Positions 1 to 9,347 of a stretch of DNA of 64,000 bases are shown piece after piece. The translations under genes and the position numbers were made by a program. The DNA comes from an uncultured Alistipes sp. (GTDB taxonomy: Bacteria; Bacteroidota; Bacteroidia; Bacteroidales; Rikenellaceae): NCBI RefSeq assembly GCF_910580175.1, contig NZ_CAJTXD010000006.1, forward strand, positions 62,001 to 126,000, read 5' to 3'. The notes beneath the pieces were generated by a model. That model was not told the origin of the DNA. It made no database searches and was given only the letters and a program-made list of their open reading frames with translations. Numbering within the stretch: position 1 is the stretch's first letter; each line of letters starts with the position of its first letter.

Positions 1-2
1 CG

Positions 3-632
3 CTGACCGTGGTCGGGGGCGTATGGCTGCAACTGACCGCAGTGCCCGAACCGCAAGAGGCCGGACGCACGATCGGACTTTCGGAATGCTTCAGCCTGCT
101 GCGCAACCGCATCGTGCTGCTCGCCACCCTGGGCGTGGCTTGCTTCATCGCGGCCGACGTAGGCATAGGCTTTCTGTCGGTGCGGTTGATCGACAACCCC
201 TCGTCGATACTTACCACCACAGGGTTCTACGCCTGCCGCATCGTCGGCACGCTGGTCGGGGCCTGGGTGCTGGTGCGCTACTCCGACATACGCTACCTGC
301 GCTGGAACATGGCCGCAGCGCTGGCGCTGGCCGGCCTGCTGCTTTTCGTGCGCAACGAAACGGCCATCTATGCCGCCGTCGGGCTGCTGGGCTTCGCCAT
401 GTCGTGCGTCTTCGCCACGTTCTATGCCGTGGCGACCAAAGCCGAGCCGGCGCATGCCAACGGCGTGGCAGGACTCATGATCATGGCCATCGCCGCAGGT
501 GCGCTCTCGGGGCCGGTCTGCGGAGCCGTCATCCGGTGGTCGGGCAACCCGCACGCAGGCATGCTCTTCGTGGCGGCGTGCATCGGCTACATGCTGTGGG
601 CGGCATTCAAACTGGAGAAACATCATTCATAA
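3..632 (+). CDS. MFS transporter, C-terminal half (5' end outside window)
   Basis: An open frame enters from the left edge and gives 209 residues before the TAA stop. The protein is strongly hydrophobic with about six predicted membrane segments. Short charged loops such as RYSDIRYLRW follow the pattern of the second half of a major facilitator superfamily permease, and the tail ends in a short cytoplasmic KLEKHHS. The family call rests on overall pattern, since the diagnostic N-terminal motifs are missing. The substrate cannot be read; a sugar permease of the FucP type is possible. The next gene begins 12 bases downstream on the same strand, so co-transcription is likely. Confidence 0.75.
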   Translation: MTVVGGVWLQLTAVPEPQEAGRTIGLSECFSLLRNRIVLLATLGVACFIAADVGIGFLSVRLIDNPSSILTTTGFYACRIVGTLVGAWVLVRYSDIRYLRWNMAAALALAGLLLFVRNETAIYAAVGLLGFAMSCVFATFYAVATKAEPAHANGVAGLMIMAIAAGALSGPVCGAVIRWSGNPHAGMLFVAACIGYMLWAAFKLEKHHS

Positions 633-644
633 TTTATAAACCGA

Positions 645-1235
645 ATGCTTCGCAAACTTCTTTTTACGATCATCTTCGTTTCGGCCGCAGCCGCAGCCGC
701 GGCTCAGCCGGTCAAAGTCGAATGGGGCGTGATGGGCGGTATCAACGTGCCCGACTACTCCACCAACATGGATCGCACCGAGATCAAAAACAAGCTCGGC
801 TGGCAGGCCGGTCTGGTCACCTCGCTGAAAATCGGGTGGTTCTCGATCGACCCGCAGATCCTCTACGTGCGTCAAGGCCTGCGCATCCGCACCCAGGCGG
901 GCGACGAACTCAACCTCAAGTCGAACTCGATCGATGTACCCGTGCTGGCGGCTTTCCGCCCGATCCGCATCGTGCGCATCTACGCCGGCCCGGTCTTCAC
1001 GGTAATGAACGACTGCAAGCGCAAGTCGGGCGGCGACAAAATCGACTTCGGCCGCGTGCGTCCTACGATGTCCTATTCCGTGGGCGCCGGAGTCACGCTG
1101 TTCAAACATCTGCTGATCGACCTGCGCTACAACGGCCAGTTCAAGGGCAAAAAAGACGTGGTGCTGCCCGACGGCAGCCGCATGGACAAGCTGCGCACCT
1201 ACAACGTGGCCCTGAGCGTGGGCTATCTGTTTTAG
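645..1235 (+). CDS. Small outer-membrane beta-barrel protein
   Basis: The 196-residue product starts with a basic, Ala-rich Sec signal peptide (about residues 1-21, cleavage near AAAQ). The rest consists of alternating amphipathic strands with many Gly and aromatic residues and ends in VGYLF, a typical C-terminal aromatic strand for BAM insertion. It resembles the PorT-like or OmpA-like outer-membrane barrel domain common in Bacteroidota (family knowledge). It probably forms an eight-stranded barrel in the outer membrane; its ligand or role is not visible. It lies 12 bases after the transporter gene and 3 bases before phoH. Confidence 0.8.
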   Translation: MLRKLLFTIIFVSAAAAAAAQPVKVEWGVMGGINVPDYSTNMDRTEIKNKLGWQAGLVTSLKIGWFSIDPQILYVRQGLRIRTQAGDELNLKSNSIDVPVLAAFRPIRIVRIYAGPVFTVMNDCKRKSGGDKIDFGRVRPTMSYSVGAGVTLFKHLLIDLRYNGQFKGKKDVVLPDGSRMDKLRTYNVALSVGYLF

Positions 1236-1238
1236 CCT

Positions 1239-2201
<963 letters not shown>

Positions 2202-2278
2202 AAGAAACGTCCGCCGCGCCATGAATATCTGCCGGAAAAAACACCTCTTATCGAAACAACAAAAAACCCGATACCGTC

Positions 2279-3742
2279 ATGGAAAGAAACTTATCCGCTT
2301 TGAAACCCTCGCTGGTGTGGAAACACTTCGCCGAAATCGTACGCATCCCGCGCCCCTCGGGACACGAGGAGAAAATCCGCGAATATGTCCTCGGCTTCGC
2401 CCGCTCGCTGGGCCTGGAGTGCAAGGAGGACGAGGCGCACAACATCTATGTGCGCAAACCAGCATCGGCCGGCATGGAAGACCGCAAGGGCGTGATTCTG
2501 CAAGCCCATCTGGACATGGTGCCGCAGAAGAACAACGACAAGCAGTTCGACTTCACGACCGATCCGATCGACGCCTACGTCGACGGCGGATGGGTCACAG
2601 CCGACGGCACGACCCTGGGTGCCGACAACGGCATCGGCGCCGCGGCGATTCTGGCCGTTCTGGAGGACGACACGCTGGTGCACGGCCCTCTGGAAGCGCT
2701 TTTCACGGCGACCGAGGAGACCGGCATGGACGGCGCTTTCGGTCTGAAGGCGGGGCTTCTGCAAGGCGACATCCTGCTGAACCTCGACTCGGAGACCGAA
2801 GGCGAACTTTACGTAGGATGCGCCGGAGGTCTGGACGCCAACATCGTATTCGACTACGCTCCGGCGGCGCTGCCGGCCGGCGACTACGAAGCGATGCGCC
2901 TGACGGTCAAAGGTCTCAAGGGCGGACACTCGGGCATCCAGATCGTAGCCCAGCGCGCCAACGCGAACAAGCTGCTGTTCCGGCTGCTGAACGCCCGGGC
3001 GGAGGAGCTGGGGCTGCTGCTGGCCTCGGTCGACGGCGGCGGACTGCGCAACGCCATTCCGCGCGAAGCCGAGGCGGTCGTCGTGATTCCCAAGGCAAAC
3101 CGCACCGCGTTCGCCGAAGCGGTAGAAGCCTATGAAAAAACCATGATCGCAGAATACGCCGGCATCGAGGACTCGATATCGATCCGCGCGGAAGCCTGCG
3201 CAGCACCGGCAGCGATCATCCCGGCCGACGTGGCGGCGAAGCTGACCCGGGCCATAGTCGGCTGTCCCGACGGTGTGGTGCGCATGTCGACGGCCATGCC
3301 CGGTCTGGTGCAGACGTCGACCAACCTGGCCCGCGTGGTGTCGGCCGGCCGGACGATCAAGCTGCAATGCCTGCTGCGCAGCTCTGTCCGCAGCGAAAAG
3401 GAAGCCTTGGGCGAAGCGATCGCGGCGGTCTTCGCACTGGCAGGCGCCACGACCGAGCTGACGGGCAGCTACGACGGCTGGAATCCTGACATGCACTCGC
3501 CGATCCTCAAGGCGATGACGGCCTCCTACGAACAACTCTACGGCACGGAGCCGTCCGTGACAGCGATCCATGCAGGTCTGGAGTGCGGGATCATAGGCAG
3601 CAACTACCCGGGGCTGGACATGATCTCCTTCGGCCCGACGATCTGCTACCCCCACTCGCCGGACGAGAAGGTCGAGATCGCCTCGGTGGCGAAATTCTAC
3701 GACTTCCTGGTGCGCACGCTGGGCAACATACCCCGAAAATAA
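2279..3742 (+). CDS. pepD: Aminoacyl-histidine dipeptidase (peptidase D, M20 family)
   Basis: The 487-residue protein matches the length and motif order of bacterial PepD (carnosinase-type, M20C), a cytosolic zinc dipeptidase that cleaves Xaa-His dipeptides. Metal ligands are visible: His77 and Asp79 in QAHLDMVPQ, an Asp in GADNGIGAA, the Glu pair in TATEETGMDG and an Asp in NLDSETEGE. The lid domain occupies roughly residues 190-370. The ATG at 2279 is preceded by an A-rich stretch rather than a strong Shine-Dalgarno sequence, as is usual in this phylum. The downstream lipid kinase gene starts 6 bases after the stop. Confidence 0.93.
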   Translation: MERNLSALKPSLVWKHFAEIVRIPRPSGHEEKIREYVLGFARSLGLECKEDEAHNIYVRKPASAGMEDRKGVILQAHLDMVPQKNNDKQFDFTTDPIDAYVDGGWVTADGTTLGADNGIGAAAILAVLEDDTLVHGPLEALFTATEETGMDGAFGLKAGLLQGDILLNLDSETEGELYVGCAGGLDANIVFDYAPAALPAGDYEAMRLTVKGLKGGHSGIQIVAQRANANKLLFRLLNARAEELGLLLASVDGGGLRNAIPREAEAVVVIPKANRTAFAEAVEAYEKTMIAEYAGIEDSISIRAEACAAPAAIIPADVAAKLTRAIVGCPDGVVRMSTAMPGLVQTSTNLARVVSAGRTIKLQCLLRSSVRSEKEALGEAIAAVFALAGATTELTGSYDGWNPDMHSPILKAMTASYEQLYGTEPSVTAIHAGLECGIIGSNYPGLDMISFGPTICYPHSPDEKVEIASVAKFYDFLVRTLGNIPRK

Positions 3743-3748
3743 GCTCCC

Positions 3749-4708
3749 GTGGAACAAACCCGAACGAAGTGGTTCGTGATCGTCAATCCGGTGGCGGGCG
3801 GCGGGCGCGGACTGGATGATTTCCCGCAAATATCCAAACACTTGCGCGACGCGCACATCCGCTACGAACCGGTATTTACCGAACATAAGTTCCATGCCAC
3901 GGAACTGACCGTCTCGGCCGTACGCGAAGGCTACCGCCACATCATCGTCGTGGGCGGCGACGGCACGCTGCACGAAGCGGTCAACGGACTCTTCATCCAG
4001 CAGGAAGTGCGCCCCGACCAGGTGCTGCTGGCCGTGGTGGCCGTAGGCACGGGCAACGACTGGGTGCGCACGTTCGGCATTTCGAACCGCTACCAGGACG
4101 CCATAGCGGCGATCGCCGCGGGGCACTCGTTCCTCCAGGACGTGGGCGTGGTGTCGTATGAAGAATCCCACTACCGCCAGCACCGCTACATAGCCAACGT
4201 GGCCGGTGCGGGGTTCGATGCGCAAGTGATCCGCAAGCACTCCCACATGAAGAAAAAGGGCCACAAGAGCCGCTGGCGCTATACGTGGTGTCTGGTGCGG
4301 TCATACTTCAGCTATAAGTCGACGGGGACGAAGGTGTGGGTCGACGACCGGCTGGTCTACAACGACCTGCTGCTCTCGGCGGCGATCGGCATCTGCAAAT
4401 ACAACGGCGGCGGCATGCAGCAGCTGCCCGACGCGGTGGCCGACGACGGCATGCTGGACGTGTCGCTCATCCGCCCGATCCACTTCTGGCACATCCTCTT
4501 CCGGTTCCACTACCTGTTCAACGGCGGCATCTACCGCATCCGCCATGTGCTCCAGCAGCGCGGCAGCCGCATACGGATCGAATCGTCGCCCGAGGTGTCG
4601 GTCGAAGCCGACGGCGAACTGCTGGGCGAAACGCCGCTGGAGTTCTCGGTGCTGCACAAGGCGATACGCATCGTTGTGGGCGCGGACTTTCTGAAAAAGA
4701 ACGAATAA
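3749..4708 (+). CDS. Diacylglycerol kinase-like lipid kinase (DagK/YegS family)
   Basis: The 319-residue protein begins with a GTG codon placed 6 bases after the pepD stop. It carries the NPVAGGG motif near the N-terminus and the nucleotide-binding GGDGT signature at residues 69-73, followed by VGTGNDWVRTF. Both define the soluble DAG/sphingosine/YegS-type lipid kinase fold. The family phosphorylates lipid hydroxyls at the inner face of the membrane; the true substrate is not known from sequence. The C-terminal domain keeps the acidic VEADGELLGETP segment typical of the beta-sandwich half. A hairpin terminator follows at 4752. Confidence 0.92.
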   Translation: MEQTRTKWFVIVNPVAGGGRGLDDFPQISKHLRDAHIRYEPVFTEHKFHATELTVSAVREGYRHIIVVGGDGTLHEAVNGLFIQQEVRPDQVLLAVVAVGTGNDWVRTFGISNRYQDAIAAIAAGHSFLQDVGVVSYEESHYRQHRYIANVAGAGFDAQVIRKHSHMKKKGHKSRWRYTWCLVRSYFSYKSTGTKVWVDDRLVYNDLLLSAAIGICKYNGGGMQQLPDAVADDGMLDVSLIRPIHFWHILFRFHYLFNGGIYRIRHVLQQRGSRIRIESSPEVSVEADGELLGETPLEFSVLHKAIRIVVGADFLKKNE

Positions 4709-4751
4709 AACGAATGCCCGAGGCATTCATCGAGCACCGTCATCTATGCTT

Positions 4752-4785
4752 CGGGCGGGACTTCCGATCGTGGAAGCCCCGCCCG
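4752..4785. terminator. Probable bidirectional terminator between convergent genes
   Basis: The sequence CGGGCGGG-A-CTTCC pairs with GGAAG-C-CCCGCCCG around a 6-base loop. A T-rich TTCTTT lies a few bases beyond on the plus strand. A smaller hairpin (AATGCC cga GGCATT) sits just upstream near 4713-4727. It lies between the convergent lipid kinase and lipoprotein genes. Confidence 0.6.
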
Positions 4786-4813
4786 CGCGGTTCTTTAGCA
4801 AAATGGCAGGACG

Positions 4814-5389
4814 CTACTCGACGGTCTCGATCACGTCGACCTCCGTTACCGTCCAGCTGAACAGATCGTTGGCGCACTCGCTCTCCATGCGGCGGATGCG
4901 CGAATGGTCGGTCGTGTCGGCCAGCACGGCGTTGAAGAACTGCGTCATGGTCTGATAGGCCCCGTTGACCTTGTAGGCGAAGCAGTTGTAGAACTGGCGC
5001 TGCTGCTCGTGATCCAGCCCGGCCGGCAGCACACCCTGCGCCACCAGGTAGGGATAGGGATAGATATGACGCATGTTGCGGGCATCGGCGTTGAGTTCGT
5101 CGACGATGGCCGTCACGACCACCATGTCCACCGTGTCGTTGACGCCGGGCATCTGGATGAAGGTGGTGTAAACGGGATAATCGGCTTCCAGATCGGTGGC
5201 CACACCGTCGGTAAAGACCACGTATTCGTCGTCGGTCAGGTCATCCAGATAGGCCATTTGGCGGTAGTCGCGCAGCGCTTCGCGCATGGCTTTGCGTTCT
5301 TCGTGGTTCCATTGGCGGCGTTGCGAGCAACCCATCAGTCCTGCGGCCATCACAGCAAGCAAGGGAAGGCAGAGGAGAATTTTTTTCAT
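4814..5389 (-). CDS. Uncharacterised lipoprotein
   Basis: The 191-residue product has a short lipoprotein signal (MKKILLCLPLL through the lipobox LMGC at about residue 21), so it should be anchored in a membrane, probably the outer membrane. The mature part is acidic and rich in Asp, Glu and Tyr. It shows no motif I recognise; a DDLTDDEYVVFTDG stretch and two Cys residues later in the chain stand out. It is a lone gene, convergent with the lipid kinase and separated from the divergent YjbR gene by about 155 bases. No TAnnTTTG box is evident upstream. Function unknown. Confidence 0.75.
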   Translation of the reverse strand: MKKILLCLPLLAVMAAGLMGCSQRRQWNHEERKAMREALRDYRQMAYLDDLTDDEYVVFTDGVATDLEADYPVYTTFIQMPGVNDTVDMVVVTAIVDELNADARNMRHIYPYPYLVAQGVLPAGLDHEQQRQFYNCFAYKVNGAYQTMTQFFNAVLADTTDHSRIRRMESECANDLFSWTVTEVDVIETVE

Positions 5390-5532
5390 TGTTTACCTCG
5401 ATTTTGGTTTTACTTTCCTGCCGTTCCGCAATCCATGTGCCAAAAAACCGGAATGCCCGATCATAAACGATCCCCCGGCTCCGAAAAACGACGATCTTGC
5501 GAAAAAAGCGTAGATTGCGGATCGAAAATCGC

Positions 5533-5540
5533 TATCTTTG
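5533..5540 (+). promoter_or_regulatory. Promoter -7 box of the YjbR-family gene
   Basis: TATCTTTG matches the Bacteroidota -7 consensus TAnnTTTG. It lies only 4 bases before the ATG at 5545, so the transcript would be leaderless or nearly so. No good -33 element is visible at the usual spacing (an ATTG sits 15 bases upstream). Confidence 0.6.
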
Positions 5541-5544
5541 TCCT

Positions 5545-5928
5545 ATGGACGTATTGGAATTCCGCGATTATTGTCTCTCGCTGCCGCTCACGGAGGAGAG
5601 CACCCCGTTCGACGAAACGACGCTCGTCTACAAGATCGGGGGCAAGATGTATGCCTGCGCCGACATGGCCGAATTTGCGCACTTCGCCGTGAAATGCGCC
5701 CCCGACGAGGCGCTGCGCCTGCGCGAACGCTACGCCGAAATCGGCACGGCGCACCACTTCAACAAACAACACTGGAACGGCATCCGCACCGACGGCGACC
5801 TGCCCGACTCGTTCCTGCGCGAACAGATCCGCAACTCCTATCTGCTGGTGCTGCGGCGGAACGTCACGCCCAAGGCACTGCGCGAAGAAATCTTGGCATA
5901 CGTCGAACAACACGGACTGCCCGAATGA
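5545..5928 (+). CDS. MmcQ/YjbR family protein
   Basis: This 127-residue protein matches the small MmcQ/YjbR fold: N-terminal MDVLEFRDYCLSLP, the central FDETTLVYKIGGKMYA strand pair, and FNKQHWNGIRTDGDLPD before a C-terminal helix SFLREQIRNSYLLV. The family has a CyaY-like DNA-binding fold by structural analogy, but no established biochemical role. The ATG at 5545 is preferred over an upstream in-frame ATG at 5497 because it begins the conserved domain and follows the -7 promoter box immediately. It stands alone, with a strong terminator directly after the stop. Confidence 0.88.
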   Translation: MDVLEFRDYCLSLPLTEESTPFDETTLVYKIGGKMYACADMAEFAHFAVKCAPDEALRLRERYAEIGTAHHFNKQHWNGIRTDGDLPDSFLREQIRNSYLLVLRRNVTPKALREEILAYVEQHGLPE

Positions 5929-5930
5929 CA

Positions 5931-5960
5931 AGCGGGGCGCCCTTTATTGGGCGCCCCGCT
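5931..5960. terminator. Bidirectional intrinsic terminator
   Basis: A perfect 12-bp stem AGCGGGGCGCCC / GGGCGCCCCGCT encloses a 6-base TTTATT loop. It lies between the convergent YjbR gene (ends 5928) and the pnuT gene (ends 5965). Confidence 0.8.
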
Positions 5961-5964
5961 CCGC

Positions 5965-6579
5965 TCATCTTGCGGCCTGCCGCCGCCAGCGCAAATAACC
6001 GGCCATAGCCAACACCGAGTAGAGCACATAGAGACCGGCCGTGAGCGGAATCCCCTTGCAGACATACAGCCCCGCCGACACCGCATCGACCGCCAGCCAG
6101 ACGAGCCACTGCTCGACCCACTTGCGCGAAAGCATCCAATAGGCCACGATGCAGAGGGCCGTGGTCAGGCTGTCCCAGAACGGCACCGCACTGTCGGTAA
6201 AATGCACGAGCAGCCCATAGATCGCGGCATGCAGCACGGCATAGCCCACGACGAGCGCCGGGAGCCATTTCCAAGGCGTATGGGCGATGGCGCCGGCCGA
6301 AGCCCCTTTGCGGGGAGCGTTATGCCATACGGCCCAGCCGTACAAGCCGGCCAAGACATAATAGACCTGCATGGAAAAATCGGCATAAAGCCCCGCCTTG
6401 TAATAGAGCGCACCATGCACCACGGGCATGACGAGTCCCACGATCCACAAGCGGATATCGGCACGGTACTCCAACCAAAGGTAGAGCAGTCCGAGCACGA
6501 CGCCCACGATTTGCAAAAACAATTTTATGTCCACCTCGACAAGGTAAAAATCGAAAGCAGAAAGCTGTGCGGATATCAA
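5965..6579 (-). CDS. pnuT: PnuC-family transporter, probable thiamine transporter PnuT
   Basis: The 204-residue, largely hydrophobic protein has about seven membrane helices and the PnuC hallmarks WLEYRADIRLWIVG and AGLYGWAVW. PnuC proteins move vitamins by facilitated diffusion across the inner membrane. The gene is second in a transcription unit that starts with a TPP riboswitch and an outer-membrane receptor. In Bacteroidota this marks the thiamine-specific member PnuT rather than the nicotinamide riboside carrier (established knowledge of the omr1-pnuT arrangement). It begins 25 bases after the receptor stop. The pyrophosphokinase gene that often completes this cluster is not here. Confidence 0.88.
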   Translation of the reverse strand: MISAQLSAFDFYLVEVDIKLFLQIVGVVLGLLYLWLEYRADIRLWIVGLVMPVVHGALYYKAGLYADFSMQVYYVLAGLYGWAVWHNAPRKGASAGAIAHTPWKWLPALVVGYAVLHAAIYGLLVHFTDSAVPFWDSLTTALCIVAYWMLSRKWVEQWLVWLAVDAVSAGLYVCKGIPLTAGLYVLYSVLAMAGYLRWRRQAAR

Positions 6580-6604
6580 CCGCTTCCTGCTTTCAGTGTC
6601 CCAT

Positions 6605-8995
6605 TCAGAATTTGACCGTCACGTTGGCCAGCACATGGAGCGGCGCCTGCGGGAAGTAGAACGCATGGTCGGTGCGCACGCCCTCGTAAGCCTCCGACCA
6701 ACCGTAGCCGTTGCTTTCGTAGCGGGCGTCGAACAAGTTGTAGATCGCCACGCCGAAACGCACGCTGCGAGCCGCGCGGGTGCGGAGCGTGTAGCCCAGA
6801 TTGAGGTTGGTCACGCAATAGCTGTCCAACCGCATGTCGGGATTGGCGAAGTTGGTAAAATACTGCTCGCCGACATACTGCGTGTGGAGCAGGGCCTCGA
6901 AACCCCGGATGTGGAAATCGAGGAACAGCGCCCCCATGGTCTCGGGCGAATAGGAGATGCGCGTGGTGCCCATTTCCCGGGTGTAATAGCCGTAGCCGTC
7001 GTCCGTGACGTTGCCCTCGACAGCATAGTCCACCACCTTGTCCACATAGTTCTTGATGCGGTTCTGCGAGAAAGTGGCGTTGGCGCCGACCGTGAACCAG
7101 GGCAGCGCGCGCCAGGCGGCCGAAAGCTCGATGCCGCGGCGGTAGCTCTTGGGCACGTTGATGTTCAGTGCGTCGTAGTTGTCGTTGATGCGGCCGGTCT
7201 TGACCAGCTGGTTCTTGTAGTACATGTAATAGAGGTTGACCCCGACAGTCACGGCCGGCAGCTCGAAGCGGTAGCCGATCTCGTAGTCGAACATCTTCTC
7301 CGAGGACGGATAGCTGTCGTCGTCGGCATACATGTAGCGATCCGTGAAGTCGCCGCGCGTGGGTTCCTTCTGCGCGATGGCGAACGACGCGAAAAGGGTG
7401 TGGTGCTCGGCGAAGCTGTAGGTCAGACCGGCATGCGGGTTGAAGAAGTGGTAGCGCTTGTCCACGTCGATGGGCTGCATGCCGACCGTCGAGGAGACGT
7501 AGTTGTCGTTGACGCCCCAGGCCTCGTAGCTCACATAGCGGTACTGCAAGTCGGCGAAGAGGTTCAACCCCTCGGCCACCGTCCAGTTGGCACGTCCGAA
7601 GATGTTGAAATCGTGCTTGTTGACGTCGTTATAATACCAGGCGGCATTGCGGTCGAACTCCACGCCGCCGTCGATCCACTCCAACTCGCCCCAATGCGGG
7701 CACGAATAATAACTGTACGACCCGCCGAACGACACGTCCACCGTCCGGGCATGATAATGCGCCGCGGCGTTGAGACCGCCCAGATGGTTGCGCATTACCT
7801 TCTTGCGGATCAAGTCTTTGCGCACCTTGTTGCCCTCGCTGTCGAACGCCACGTCGTCGGCGAAGCCGTACTCCACGAGCTTGGCGTCGTCCTTATACTG
7901 CTTGTAGAAACCGTCGCCGTAGGTATAGAACGCGGTGGCATTCATCGACCACGCCTTGTTGAACGTATGGTTGAAAAGCAACTGATTGTTGATTTGCAGA
8001 TAGTTGTCGGTCTGGTCGTCGTAATAATCGACATGATAGGGATTGCCTTTCTTGTCGTAAAGCGTGAACGGACCGTCGGAAGTCTTGTACTGACCGCTGT
8101 CGTGATAACGACGTCCGTACCGGGCCATATCCTCCTTGGAGACGCCGTTGTAAGTGAGGTAGGTTTTGGCCTTGCCGCCGAACGAAACGAACTTGACCAT
8201 CGTGCTGCCCCCGTAGTAACCGGCCTGGAACATGTAGGAACACAGATCGGTGGAGCCGCGGTCGATGTAACCGTCCGACCCGATATGCGAGAGGCGTCCG
8301 TCGAGCGCCCAGTGTCCGCCCAACAACCCCGACGAGAAATGCACGGCCTGCTTGTTGGTGTTGTACGACCCATAGGAGAGCGACGCCGAACCGCCGAACT
8401 CGGTGGAGAGCGTCTCGGTGGTCATGTTGACGGCACCGCCGAACGCTCCGGTGCCGTTGGTCGAGATACCGGCGCCACGCTGGATCTGCATGTCGCCGAC
8501 GGCCGAGACGAGGTCGGGCGTATCGTACCAATACATCGAATGGGAATCGGGGTTGTTCATCGGCACGCCGTTGATCGTCACGTTCAGACGTGTGGCGTCC
8601 GTGCCGCGCAGCCGCATCGAAGTGCCGCCGATGCCGATGCCGGTTTCGTTGGTGGCGATCATCGAGGGCGTGAGGGCCAGCACGGAGGGGATGTCGTAAC
8701 CGAAGCTGTTGCGGGCGATCTCCTCGCGCGAAACGGAAGAATAGGCCACGGGCGTAGACCCGGTGGCGCGCGTGGCGGTTACCTCGATCTCCTGGAGCCG
8801 GTACATGCGCACGGAATCGTCGGGATGCACGGCATCGGAAGCCGGCAGTCCCTCGGAAAACGATGCGTCCTGCGAAGCCGGCGCGGCGACGCCCCTCTCC
8901 TCGGGCAATTCTTCGCATCGGGACACGGCGACGTGCCCGGCATGGACAACCTGGCACAAGGCCAAGGCCGCGATGGGTAGTAGAAACCTTTTCAT
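6605..8995 (-). CDS. TonB-dependent outer-membrane receptor, probable thiamine receptor
   Basis: The 796-residue protein has a Sec signal (MKRFLLPIAALALCQVVHA), a plug domain (about residues 65-190, with GTSMRLRGTDATRLNVTING and GAGISTNGTGAFGGAVNM) and a long beta-barrel ending in NVTVKF. YRLQEIEVTATR near residue 65 is a typical TonB-box region. There is no SusC-like N-terminal carboxypeptidase domain, so it is a classical vitamin or metal receptor type. A TPP riboswitch in its leader and pnuT immediately downstream indicate thiamine or a phosphate ester as ligand (inference). Energy would come from TonB-ExbBD encoded elsewhere. Confidence 0.92.
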   Translation of the reverse strand: MKRFLLPIAALALCQVVHAGHVAVSRCEELPEERGVAAPASQDASFSEGLPASDAVHPDDSVRMYRLQEIEVTATRATGSTPVAYSSVSREEIARNSFGYDIPSVLALTPSMIATNETGIGIGGTSMRLRGTDATRLNVTINGVPMNNPDSHSMYWYDTPDLVSAVGDMQIQRGAGISTNGTGAFGGAVNMTTETLSTEFGGSASLSYGSYNTNKQAVHFSSGLLGGHWALDGRLSHIGSDGYIDRGSTDLCSYMFQAGYYGGSTMVKFVSFGGKAKTYLTYNGVSKEDMARYGRRYHDSGQYKTSDGPFTLYDKKGNPYHVDYYDDQTDNYLQINNQLLFNHTFNKAWSMNATAFYTYGDGFYKQYKDDAKLVEYGFADDVAFDSEGNKVRKDLIRKKVMRNHLGGLNAAAHYHARTVDVSFGGSYSYYSCPHWGELEWIDGGVEFDRNAAWYYNDVNKHDFNIFGRANWTVAEGLNLFADLQYRYVSYEAWGVNDNYVSSTVGMQPIDVDKRYHFFNPHAGLTYSFAEHHTLFASFAIAQKEPTRGDFTDRYMYADDDSYPSSEKMFDYEIGYRFELPAVTVGVNLYYMYYKNQLVKTGRINDNYDALNINVPKSYRRGIELSAAWRALPWFTVGANATFSQNRIKNYVDKVVDYAVEGNVTDDGYGYYTREMGTTRISYSPETMGALFLDFHIRGFEALLHTQYVGEQYFTNFANPDMRLDSYCVTNLNLGYTLRTRAARSVRFGVAIYNLFDARYESNGYGWSEAYEGVRTDHAFYFPQAPLHVLANVTVKF

Positions 8996-9050
8996 AGATA
9001 CTTTAATTTTGGGTTAAAGAATGAAAAGGGGTATGTGTGTCGATTACGCG

Positions 9051-9129
9051 TATTCCCGGTTTCGGCATTATCCGTATCCGGTTCAATGGGTATAATCTCA
9101 GCCTGATAGTAAGGCACCCCTTCGAAATA
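9051..9129 (-). ncRNA. TPP (THI-box) riboswitch
   Basis: Read on the minus strand, the leader contains GGGGTGCC, then GGCTGAGATTATACCC, then GAACCGGATACGGATAATGC, which are the conserved pyrimidine- and pyrophosphate-sensor elements of the thiamine pyrophosphate aptamer. Outer arms TATTTC (9129-9124) and GGAATA (9056-9051) can form the closing P1 stem. It ends about 55 bases before the receptor start codon, leaving room for an expression platform. TPP binding would repress the receptor-pnuT unit (family knowledge). Confidence 0.95.
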
Positions 9130-9135
9130 TCGGGG

Positions 9136-9143
9136 CAAAGATA
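9136..9143 (-). promoter_or_regulatory. Promoter -7 box for the thiamine uptake operon
   Basis: TATCTTTG on the minus strand places the start of transcription near 9131, directly at the 5' edge of the TPP aptamer. The -33 region is only T-rich, without a clear TTTG. Confidence 0.75.
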
Positions 9144-9283
9144 GAACTAATAATCAAAAAAAGAAAACTTAAAACGATATTCCTGCCCGAACCGGCGCTG
9201 CAAGGTCCCGACCGGGCGGCGGTCCGCCGCCGAAAAAAACGCAGGCCGCGGACATCGACGTCGTATTGTACGCATGCTCATCC

Positions 9284-9321
9284 GCAAAAAAAGTTCCGGA
9301 ACCTTTGCGGCTCCGGAACTT
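9284..9321 (-). terminator. Intrinsic terminator of the xylose operon
   Basis: On the minus strand a 10-bp stem AAGTTCCGGA / TCCGGAACTT with an 11-base loop is followed by a run of seven T (9290-9284). It lies 27 bases past the transporter stop codon. The remaining sequence between 9144 and 9283 shows nothing recognisable. Confidence 0.85.
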
Positions 9322-9347
9322 TCGGTAAGTCGGAAAAATGCGACGAG

